This document shows, piece by piece, positions 25,067 through 32,533 of a stretch of 64,000 nucleotides of DNA. Location: assembly GCA_050330995.1 (NCBI GenBank), contig JBHJHI010000019.1, positions 30,898 to 94,897 on the forward strand, in the 5' to 3' direction. A program made the translations under genes and the position numbers. Numbering within the stretch: the stretch's first letter is position 1; every line of letters begins with the position of its first letter. The DNA is from Thermohalobaculum sp050330995 (GTDB lineage: Bacteria > Pseudomonadota > Alphaproteobacteria > Rhodobacterales > Rhodobacteraceae). The notes beneath the pieces were generated by a model that was given only the letters and a program-made list of their open reading frames with translations, searched no databases and was not told where the DNA came from.

Positions 25067-26350
25067 ATGCGTCCGGCGGCGGGACGCGCTATCGCCCACG
25101 GCATGGGCGAAGACGTGGACGTGCTGGTGGTCGGGGCCGGGCCGGCGGGGCTGATGGCGGCCGAGGCGGCCTCTGGCGAGGGCGCGCGCGTGCTCGTCGC
25201 CGAGGCGATGCCCTCGCCCGCGCGCAAGTTCCTGATGGCCGGCAAGTCGGGGCTGAACCTCGCCAAGGACGAGGACGACGCCCGCCATCTCGCCGCCTAC
25301 GCCGAGGCGGGGCCGCGCCTCGCGCCGGCGCTCGACGCCTTCGGCCCCCGGGCCGTGGCGGACTGGGCGCGCGGGCTCGGGCAGGCGGTCTTCACCGGCT
25401 CATCGGGGCGCGTGTTCCCGGTCGCGATGAAGGCCTCGCCGCTGCTTCGCGCCTGGCTCGCCCGGCTCGACGCGCGGGGCGTGACGCTCCGGCGGCGCTG
25501 GCGCTGGGCCGGCTTCGAGGGAGGCGATCCCGCCGGCGGCGCGCGGTTCGAGACGCCGGAGGGCGCGCGCGTCGTCGAGGCGGGCGCGGTGGTGCTGGCG
25601 ATGGGCGGCGCGAGCTGGCGCCGGCTCGGCTCCGACGGGGCCTGGGCCGGGCCGCTCGCCGATCTCGGCGTGGCCTGCGCGCCGTTCCGGCCGGCCAACG
25701 TCGGGCTCTCGCGCGCGTGGTCCGGGCACATGGCGGCGCACTACGGCCGGCCGCTGAAGCCGCTGCGGCTGAGCGCCGGCGGCGTCTCGGTCCGCGGCGA
25801 GGCGGTGATCGCCGCCGGGGGGCTCGAGGGCGGCGGGCTCTACCCGCTGTCACGGCCGTTGCGCGAGGGCGCGGGCCTCGTGCTCGACCTCGCGCCCGAC
25901 CTTTCGCTCGCCCGCGCGACCGCGCGCCTCGCGCGCCAGCCGTCCAAGCGCTCGGCCGCCGAGCGGCTGCGCCGCGGGCTCGGGCTCGACGCGCCCGCCC
26001 GCGCGCTCGTGGCCGAGGTGGCGCGCCCGCTGCCGGCCGATCCGGGCGCGCTCGCCGCCCTCGTCAAGGCGCTCGCCGTGCCCCACGACGGCCCGCGCCC
26101 GATCGACGAGGCGATCTCGACCGCGGGCGGCGTCGCCTGGGACGCGCTCGACGACGCGCTGATGCTGCGCCGACTGCCCAGGGTGTTCTGCGCGGGCGAG
26201 ATGATCGACTGGGAGGCGCCGACGGGGGGCTACCTGATCACCGCGAGCCTCGCGACGGGACGCCGGGCCGGCCTCGCCGCGGCGCGTCGGGCGACGGCGT
26301 CGCGGTCCGGTGTCCGATGCCCGCGGCCGTGCGGAGAGCGGGGGGCGTGA
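25067..26350 (+). CDS. TIGR03862-type flavoprotein (HI0933-like NAD(P)/FAD oxidoreductase)
   Basis: FAD-binding protein of the BaiN/HI0933 superfamily. The dinucleotide motif VLVVGAGPAGLMAAEAA lies at the N-terminus, followed by KFLMAGKSGLNLAKDED, GSSGRVFPVAMKASPLL, and near the C-terminus DEAISTAGGVAW and FCAGEMIDWEAPTGGYLITAS that complete the FAD site. Those end motifs are specific to TIGR03862. The ATG at 25067 has a CGGAG ribosome site eight bases upstream; an ATG at 25103 would shorten it by 12 residues and is equally possible by homology. Substrate unknown. Confidence 0.88.
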   Translation: MRPAAGRAIAHGMGEDVDVLVVGAGPAGLMAAEAASGEGARVLVAEAMPSPARKFLMAGKSGLNLAKDEDDARHLAAYAEAGPRLAPALDAFGPRAVADWARGLGQAVFTGSSGRVFPVAMKASPLLRAWLARLDARGVTLRRRWRWAGFEGGDPAGGARFETPEGARVVEAGAVVLAMGGASWRRLGSDGAWAGPLADLGVACAPFRPANVGLSRAWSGHMAAHYGRPLKPLRLSAGGVSVRGEAVIAAGGLEGGGLYPLSRPLREGAGLVLDLAPDLSLARATARLARQPSKRSAAERLRRGLGLDAPARALVAEVARPLPADPGALAALVKALAVPHDGPRPIDEAISTAGGVAWDALDDALMLRRLPRVFCAGEMIDWEAPTGGYLITASLATGRRAGLAAARRATASRSGVRCPRPCGERGA

Positions 26351-26500
26351 GATCGCATCGCGCGCCCGGCGCGAGGCCCCCGCCCTGGAATGGGACGCGC
26401 GCGGGGTGCAATTCGGCGCCCGTCAACAAGGCGCCGCGAAGTCGCCCGCATGGGCGCCCATCCGGGACCGGCGGAAGGGGGCGTGAGGGCGGCGACGAGA

Positions 26501-27010
26501 ATGCGCTGGCGGGAAACATTAGCCTTCCTCGGCGTGACCGGCTTCGTCTCGTTGACGATGTCGGTCGACGCGCGCGACGTCGTGCGCGGGGCGGGGCTCG
26601 CGGCGCCCGCCTACGCCCCGACCGCGCTGGTGTGCGACGAGGTCGAGGCCACGGTCGCGGCGGGCTGGCTCGGCACTGCCCGGCGCGATCCGCTGATCGA
26701 GCGCTACGCCCTCGTCAGCGACCCGATCGAGCTGTGCGCCCGCCCGCCCCACGCGCCGCCCGGCGGGCGCGACCTCGACGCGGGGCGGTGCTACCGGCTG
26801 CGCACGCTCGGCACCGGCGAGCCGGACGTGGCGCTGTTCTGCGTCGAGCGCTGGCGCGAGCGCCCCGGCCACGGCCTGCCGCGACTGCTCGACTGCGACG
26901 GCTCGGGCCACGCGGTCCTGGCGGTGCCGGACGGGCGCTTCGAGCTGTCGATCGCGCCCGACGACGGGACGCCCCGGCGCGAGAGCGAGGGGACCTGCTC
27001 GCCGCTCTGA
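26501..27010 (+). CDS. Uncharacterised secreted or anchored protein
   Basis: 169-residue protein with a hydrophobic N-terminus (RETLAFLGVTGFVSLTMSV) resembling a signal sequence, then a cysteine-containing domain with no family I know (Cys near residues 46, 73, 90, 115, 130 and close to the C-terminus). The even spacing suggests disulfides in the periplasm. The ATG at 26501 is a choice; GTG at 26483 or ATG at 26451 would give longer forms. It lies 150 bases after the flavoprotein gene on the same strand. Confidence 0.55.
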   Translation: MRWRETLAFLGVTGFVSLTMSVDARDVVRGAGLAAPAYAPTALVCDEVEATVAAGWLGTARRDPLIERYALVSDPIELCARPPHAPPGGRDLDAGRCYRLRTLGTGEPDVALFCVERWRERPGHGLPRLLDCDGSGHAVLAVPDGRFELSIAPDDGTPRRESEGTCSPL

Positions 27011-27104
27011 GGCGGCGCCCGCCCTCGATGGCCCTCTCCGGCCCGACGGGACGCTCGGGCGTCGCGAAGGCGAACGAAGCCAGCGGACGAGGCGACGGTC
27101 CCGA

Positions 27105-27119
27105 CCCGATCGGATCGGG
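27105..27119 (-). terminator. Hairpin downstream of pip (CCCGATC family)
   Basis: CCCGAT and ATCGGG pair around CGG. It is 72 bases after the pip stop on the minus strand and convergent with the unknown gene ending at 27010. Third copy of the CCCGATC-core hairpin. Confidence 0.35.
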
Positions 27120-27191
27120 CCGCGCGCTCCGGGTTCCTGGATTCTCCGCACGACCGTTCGGGTCTTCCTCCCACGCCGGTCGGAGTGCGCC

Positions 27192-28166
27192 CTAGCGCGC
27201 CGCGTCGGCCAGCCGCTCGGTCGCGCGCAGGAGTTCGGCCGCGATCGAGGGCTCGGAGAGCGCGTGGCCCGCGTCGTCGATCAGCTGCAGCGTCGCGCTC
27301 GGCCAGGCCTCGGCGAGCGCCACGGCCGTCGCCGGCGGGCAGATCATGTCGTAGCGCCCCTGCACGATCACGCCGGGGATGTCCTTCAGCCGGCCCGCCT
27401 CAGCTAGGATCTGGTCGTCGCGCTCCAGCCAGCCGCGATGCCGGAAGTAGTGGCTCTCGATCCGGGCGAAGGCGCGGGCGTAGTTGGCCTCGACGAAGGT
27501 CGAGGGTACCGGGCGCAGCGCGGCGGTGGCGCTCTCCCAGCGCACCCAGGGGCGGGCGTAGCGGATCTGCTCGGTCTCGTCCTCGCCGGTGAGGCGCCTG
27601 TGGTAGGCCGCGATCAGGTCGTCGCGCTCGGCACCGGGGATCGGGGCCATGAACTCGGCCCAGGCCTCGGGGAAGAAGCGCCCGGCGCCGCCGGCGTAGA
27701 ACCAGTCGAGCTCGGCCTTCGTCAGCGTGAACACGCCGCGCATCACCAGCGCGCCGACCCGCTCGGGATGCGCCTCGGCGTAGAGCAGCGCCAGCGTCGA
27801 GCCCCAGGAGCCGCCGAACACCAGCGCCCAGGCGTCGATCTTCAGCGCCTCGCGCACCCGCTCGACGTCGGCGACGAGGTCCCAGGTGGTGTTGGCGTGG
27901 ATCGAGCCCTGCGGGCGCGAGCGCCCGGCGCCGCGCTGGTCGAACAGCACGATGCGGTAGCGCGCGGGGTCGAAGAAGCGGCGCATGAAGGGCGAGGAGC
28001 CCGAGCCCGGCCCGCCGTGCAGCACCACCACCGCGGGGCCGTCGCGCCGGCCCGAGACCTCGACGTAGAGTTCGTGGCCGTCGCCGACGGCGAGGTGGAA
28101 ACGGGTGTGCGGCTCGATCAGCGGGTGCAGGCGGGGGTCGGGCGCGCCGCGCGAGCGTATGTTCAC
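27192..28166 (-). CDS. pip: Proline iminopeptidase
   Basis: 324-residue alpha/beta hydrolase that removes N-terminal proline from peptides. Features are VVVLHGGPGSGSSPFMRRFF (oxyanion region), FDQRGAGRSRPQ, the nucleophile motif GGSWGS with Ser120, QGRYDMICPP with the catalytic Asp, and DDAGHALSEP with the catalytic His. The GTG start at 28166 is supported by GGAGG eight bases upstream. Divergent from ubiG. Confidence 0.95.
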   Translation of the reverse strand: MNIRSRGAPDPRLHPLIEPHTRFHLAVGDGHELYVEVSGRRDGPAVVVLHGGPGSGSSPFMRRFFDPARYRIVLFDQRGAGRSRPQGSIHANTTWDLVADVERVREALKIDAWALVFGGSWGSTLALLYAEAHPERVGALVMRGVFTLTKAELDWFYAGGAGRFFPEAWAEFMAPIPGAERDDLIAAYHRRLTGEDETEQIRYARPWVRWESATAALRPVPSTFVEANYARAFARIESHYFRHRGWLERDDQILAEAGRLKDIPGVIVQGRYDMICPPATAVALAEAWPSATLQLIDDAGHALSEPSIAAELLRATERLADAAR

Positions 28167-28272
28167 GAGACCTCCACGGCACGTCGGAGAGCGGCGTGCG
28201 TACCCCCGGCGTGGTGCCGGCCGGCCTCGTGGACTAAGTGAAGCATCGGGACCTTGCAAGCGGGGGCGGCGG

Positions 28273-29013
28273 ATGGACGAGCGGCAGGGCGTCGACGCGC
28301 GTGAAGTGGCGAAGTTCGAGGCGCAGGCCGCGACATGGTGGGACCCGTCGGGCCCCTTCGCGGCGCTGCACGCCATGAACCCCTGCCGCCTCGCCTACGC
28401 GGTCGACCAGATCGCGCTCGTGCACGGGCGCGACACGCGGGGCCGTCGCGCCTTCGAGGGGCTGCGGGTGCTCGACGTCGGCTGCGGCGGCGGGCTGATG
28501 GCCGAGCCGATGGCCCGCCTCGGCGCCGAGGTCGTCGCCATCGACGCGGCCGGCGCCAGCCTGCCGGTCGCGCGCGCCCATGCCGAGGGGCAGGGCCGCG
28601 CGATCGACTACCGCGAGGCGCGGGCCGAGGACCTCGCGGCCGGGGGCGAGCGCTTCGACGCGGTGATGGCCCTCGAGATCGTCGAGCACGTCCCCGAGCC
28701 GCAGGGGTTCCTCGACGCCTGCGCGCGCCTCGTGGCGCCGGGGGGCGTCATGCTGGTCTCGACCATCAGCCGCACGCCGAAGGCCTGGGCGCTCGCGATC
28801 GTCGCGGCCGAGCGCGTGCTCGGCTGGCTGCCCCGCGACACCCACGACTGGCGCCGCTTCGTCACGCCCGAGGAGCTGGCGACCATGCTCTCGGCCGCGG
28901 GGCTGACGCCGGTCGACGCCAAGGGGATGGTGTTCGACCTCGCCGAGCGGGCATGGCGGCTCTCGGCCAGCGATCTCTCGGTGAACTACCTCGCCTGCGC
29001 CGAGCGGCGCTGA
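28273..29013 (+). CDS. ubiG: Ubiquinone biosynthesis O-methyltransferase UbiG
   Basis: 246-residue SAM-dependent methyltransferase that carries out both O-methylations in ubiquinone synthesis. It begins with the family start EVAKFEAQAATWWDPSGPF and MNPCRLAYAVDQIA, then SAM motif I VLDVGCGGGLMAEPMARLG, the post-II motif FDAVMALEIVEHVPEP, and TISRTPKAWALAIVAAERVL and DWRRFVTPEEL, which are specific to UbiG. Isolated gene divergent from pip. Confidence 0.97.
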   Translation: MDERQGVDAREVAKFEAQAATWWDPSGPFAALHAMNPCRLAYAVDQIALVHGRDTRGRRAFEGLRVLDVGCGGGLMAEPMARLGAEVVAIDAAGASLPVARAHAEGQGRAIDYREARAEDLAAGGERFDAVMALEIVEHVPEPQGFLDACARLVAPGGVMLVSTISRTPKAWALAIVAAERVLGWLPRDTHDWRRFVTPEELATMLSAAGLTPVDAKGMVFDLAERAWRLSASDLSVNYLACAERR

Positions 29014-29074
29014 GGCGCGACGACGGCCCGGAGGACCGCCGGAGCGTGCCGCCGCGCGCCCCGTGTCCCGTGTC

Positions 29075-30550
29075 TCAGAGCGCGAAGCCGAAGACGTACG
29101 GCCCGATCAGCAGGAAGGCCGCGACGATCGCGACGACGCCGACGAGGTTGAGCCAGAGCCCGGTGATCGCCATCGCCGGCAGCGTGAGGCCGGGATAGGA
29201 GAACACGATCGCGTTGGGCGGCGTCGCCACCGGCATCATGAAGGCCATCGACGCGCCGAGCGCCACCGGCACCGTCAGCACCGCCGCGTCGAGCCCGAGG
29301 CCGACCCCGACCGCGCCGAGGATCGGCAGGAACGTCGCCGTGGACGCCGTGTTCGAGGTGATCTCGGTCAGCGCGACGATCGCGGCGGTGACGACGATCA
29401 CCAGCACGACGGTAGAGACCTCGATCGCCGAGACCGCCTCGCCGATCCACTCGGCGAGCCCGGTCTCGGAGAAGCCGTTGGCGAGCGCGAGCCCGCCGCC
29501 GAACAGCACCAGCACGCCCCAGGGGATACGCTCGGCCGAGGCCCAGTCGAGCGCGGGGCCGCGCTCGCGCGAGAGCGGCACGGCGAACAGCAGAAGCGCC
29601 GCGGCGATCGCGACCACGGTGTCGTCGATCTCGGTGCCGATGGCCGAGCCGATGGGCCGGCGCAGGATCCAGAACGTCGCGGCGAGCAGGAACACGATCC
29701 CGACCCAGATCTCCGCGCGGTCCATGCGCCCGAGCGCGCGGCGCTCCTCCCCGATCGCCCGCGCCGCGTCGCCGAGGGCGAGCGAGCGCGTGGCGAAGCG
29801 GATCTGCGTCAGCAGCACCCAGGCGAGCGGCAGCATCACCGCCGCGACCGGCACGCCGAGCAGCATCCAGCGCCAGAAGGTGATCTCGACGTCGTAGTTG
29901 TCCGACAGGAAGCTCGCGAGCAGCGCGTTCGGCGGCGTGCCGATCAGCGTGGCGGTGCCTCCGATCGAGGCGGCGTAGGCGATGCCGAGCATCAGCGCCA
30001 CGCCGAAGCGGCGCACCCCCGCCTCGTCCTCGCCGCGCCCGGCGGCGAAGTCGATCACCGAGATGCCGACGGCGTACATCATGATGGAGGTCGCCGTGTT
30101 CGAGATCCACATCGACAGAAAGGCGGTCGCCAGCATGAAGCCGAGCACGATGCGCGAGGGCGTGGTGCCGACCGCCGCCACGATCGCGAGCGCGATGCGC
30201 CGATGCAGCCCCGTCGCCTGCATCGCGGCTGCCAGCAGGAAGCCGCCGAGGAACAGGAAGATCAGCGGATCGGCGTAGGCCGCTGCCGTGTCGTCGAGCC
30301 CGACCACGCCGAGGAGCGGCATCAGCACGAGCGGCAGCAGCGCGGTCGCCGAGATGGCGACGGCCTCGGTCAGCCACCAGACCACCATCCAGGCGACGAC
30401 AGCGACCATGCGCCAGGCCTCGGGCGGCATGCCCTCGGGGGCGGGCGAGGACAGGATCGCGAGCGCGAGCAGCGGGCCCGCGACGAGCCCCGCGAGCGAG
30501 ACCACGGCGATGCGTCCGCCTCCCGCGTCGTCCTTCGCGTCCTCCGCCAT
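29075..30550 (-). CDS. SLC13/DASS-family anion:sodium symporter
   Basis: 491-residue inner-membrane transporter for dicarboxylates, citrate or sulfate. The two conserved Ser-Asn-Thr hairpin motifs are visible: MWISNTATSIMM and ITSNTASTATFLPI. GTPPNALLASFL and MMPVATPPNAIVFS match the paired substrate-binding loops. ISATALLPLVLMPLLGVV begins the first domain. Ribosome site GGGAGGA precedes ATG 30550. Separated from EamA by 156 bases. The anion cannot be told from sequence. Confidence 0.92.
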   Translation of the reverse strand: MAEDAKDDAGGGRIAVVSLAGLVAGPLLALAILSSPAPEGMPPEAWRMVAVVAWMVVWWLTEAVAISATALLPLVLMPLLGVVGLDDTAAAYADPLIFLFLGGFLLAAAMQATGLHRRIALAIVAAVGTTPSRIVLGFMLATAFLSMWISNTATSIMMYAVGISVIDFAAGRGEDEAGVRRFGVALMLGIAYAASIGGTATLIGTPPNALLASFLSDNYDVEITFWRWMLLGVPVAAVMLPLAWVLLTQIRFATRSLALGDAARAIGEERRALGRMDRAEIWVGIVFLLAATFWILRRPIGSAIGTEIDDTVVAIAAALLLFAVPLSRERGPALDWASAERIPWGVLVLFGGGLALANGFSETGLAEWIGEAVSAIEVSTVVLVIVVTAAIVALTEITSNTASTATFLPILGAVGVGLGLDAAVLTVPVALGASMAFMMPVATPPNAIVFSYPGLTLPAMAITGLWLNLVGVVAIVAAFLLIGPYVFGFAL

Positions 30551-30706
30551 CGCCGGTCCTCCCTCGCCGTTTCCGGAGGGGGCAACGTCGCAGCGTGTCG
30601 AAAGCTGCGTCGGTACGCCGCGCACCGGGATCGGGGGTCTTCCGGCGGCGGCCGCCGCCGGCCCGTCGAGGGCGTTCGCGGTCCGCCGATCTTCCCGGAG
30701 ACCGCC

Positions 30707-31618
30707 CTACCGCGCCCGCCGGCGCGGGCGCACCAGCGCGATGCCGGCGAACAGAAGCGCCATCGCGAGCCAGACCGTCCAGGCGTGGCGCTCGCCGAGG
30801 AAGACGAGCCCCGAGACCACGCCGGTGGCGGTGACGACGTAGCCGACCTGGCTCGCGAACACCGCGCCGCCCTCGCCGTTCAGCCAGACGAAGCCGACGT
30901 AAGCCACGATGTTGAGCAGCACCGCAGCCACCAGCGCGGCGAAGGGGGCGCCGAGGTCGTCGGGCGTCGCGTCGAGCCCGCCCAGCGCCACGATCGGCGC
31001 GAGCATGACGGTCGCGGCCCAGAGCAGCCCGCAGCCGGTGACGAAGGCGTCGGCGTCCTCGGGGCGGAAGCGCGCGATCACGATGTTCTCGCTCGCGTAG
31101 GAGAGCGCTACGATCATCGGCAGCACCACCCAGGCGGCCTGTCCGGGCTCGGGCAGGCTGGCCTCCGGCCCGACGATCAAGGCGACGCCGAGCGCACCGA
31201 GGCCGAGGCCCGCGAGGCGGCGCGGCTCGGGGCGGTCGAGGCCTATCGGCAGCGCCAGCGCGAGCGTCATCAAGGGCACGGTCGACAGCGTCAGCGCTTG
31301 GATGCCGACGGGCAGGTGCTGGATCGCGGTGAAGCTGAGCGAGGCCGGCAGCGCCGTGCCGAGCAGCCCGCAGGCGGCGAAGAAGGCGCAGTGACGCCAC
31401 GAGAGCGGTAGCCGGCGGCCGGTGGCGAGAAGCACCGCGGTCGCGACCAGCGCGCCCGCGACCGCCTGCCAGAGCGCGGCGCCGACTGGGTGCAGCCCGC
31501 TCGTCATCGCGATCTTCATGAAGAACTGCGTGAGCCCCCAGGCCGTGCCGATGCCGAGGAGCCCGCCCCAGAGGACGAGCGCGGCCGGGCCGGCCGCGAG
31601 CGCGTGCGGTACGCTCAC
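30707..31618 (-). CDS. EamA/DMT-family transporter
   Basis: 303-residue, ten-helix drug/metabolite transporter with two EamA repeats; family members commonly export amino acids, purines or other small metabolites. Early residues WGGLLGIGTAWGLTQFFMKIA, and FTAIQHLPVGIQALTLSTVP and LGALGVALIVG are typical of the repeats. The GTG start overlaps the stop of the upstream transglutaminase-like gene (GTGA at 31618-31615), so it is tied to that cassette and is a candidate exporter of its product; this is inference. Confidence 0.9.
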   Translation of the reverse strand: MSVPHALAAGPAALVLWGGLLGIGTAWGLTQFFMKIAMTSGLHPVGAALWQAVAGALVATAVLLATGRRLPLSWRHCAFFAACGLLGTALPASLSFTAIQHLPVGIQALTLSTVPLMTLALALPIGLDRPEPRRLAGLGLGALGVALIVGPEASLPEPGQAAWVVLPMIVALSYASENIVIARFRPEDADAFVTGCGLLWAATVMLAPIVALGGLDATPDDLGAPFAALVAAVLLNIVAYVGFVWLNGEGGAVFASQVGYVVTATGVVSGLVFLGERHAWTVWLAMALLFAGIALVRPRRRAR

Positions 31619-32502
31619 GCCGCCTCCGCGCCGAGCGGGATCACGTCGACGCCGACGCCGAGGCTGTGCGCGCCCGAGCCCACCACGAGGCCCGAGACCG
31701 GCGAGACGTCGCGGAAGTCGCGCCCCCAGGCGAGGGTGACGTGGTCGAGCGCCGGCACGCAGTCGTTGGTCGGGTCGAAATCGCCCCAGCCGAACACCGG
31801 GTCCCAGACCGCGACCCAGGCGTGGCTCGCGTCCGCCCCTTCGAGGCGCGGCTTTCCGGGCGGAGGGATCGTGCGCAGATAGCCCGAGACGTAGCGCGCC
31901 GGCAGGCGGAAGGCGCGCAGGCAGGCCAGCATGACGTGCGCGAAGTCCTGGCACACGCCCGAGCGCGTCTCGAAGCTCTCGCCCGGCATGGTGTCGGCCG
32001 CGGTGACGCCAGGGCTGTACTCGAAATCGGCGTGGATGCGGCCCGTCAGCTCGCGCGCGGCGGCGAGGTAGGAGCGTCCCGGCGTCAGGCTCTCGGCCGC
32101 GTAGGCCGCGATCGCGCCGTCGGGCGCGGTCATCGCCGAGGGATAGGCGAAGGGCGCGGCCTCCATCACCGGCGGCCCGCCGCGTCCGGTCGCCTGCGCG
32201 CGCACGCTCTCCCAGGGCGCACCGGCCTCGACGATGAAGGGTGAGGGGTCGATGCGCTCGACCAGCGAGGTCGCGGTGATCGCGAGCGCCTCGTGCGTGC
32301 GCGCGACCGTGGCGACGGCCTCGGTGTTGCCGAACAGGTCGACGGCGGTTGTCAGGCTCTCGGGCTGGGGATCGATCGCGATGCGGCTCCCGACCACGCG
32401 CTGGGTGTCGGTGTCACGCGGGGGCAGCCGCAGCAGGTGCTGCGAGAAGGCGGCCGGCTGGGCGTAGCGGTAGGTGGTGACGTGGCGGATCTCGTAGCGC
32501 AT
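31615..32502 (-). CDS. Transglutaminase-fold protein (small)
   Basis: 295-residue cytoplasmic protein with an N-terminal transglutaminase-associated strand domain (MRYEIRHVTTYRYAQPAAFS) and a transglutaminase/protease core. Catalytic triad: Cys184 in SGVCQDFAHVMLACLRAFRL, His227 in ASHAWVAVWDP, Asp243 in DFDPTND. It follows the ATP-grasp/alpha-E gene by 31 bases and overlaps the EamA gene. In this operon type it may act as an amidase or peptidase that trims or transfers a group made by the ATP-grasp partner; the real reaction is unknown. Confidence 0.92.
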   Translation of the reverse strand: MRYEIRHVTTYRYAQPAAFSQHLLRLPPRDTDTQRVVGSRIAIDPQPESLTTAVDLFGNTEAVATVARTHEALAITATSLVERIDPSPFIVEAGAPWESVRAQATGRGGPPVMEAAPFAYPSAMTAPDGAIAAYAAESLTPGRSYLAAARELTGRIHADFEYSPGVTAADTMPGESFETRSGVCQDFAHVMLACLRAFRLPARYVSGYLRTIPPPGKPRLEGADASHAWVAVWDPVFGWGDFDPTNDCVPALDHVTLAWGRDFRDVSPVSGLVVGSGAHSLGVGVDVIPLGAEAA

Positions 32503-32533
32503 CGGGGCCTCGGGAGGGTGCCTCGGGGACGGC

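Noticed and set aside
28986..31400. Long open frame of about 800 codons overlapping the SLC13 and EamA genes in another frame
   Set aside because: Composition is Arg/Ala/Gly-rich without recognisable motifs, while SLC13 and EamA motifs are in the other frames.
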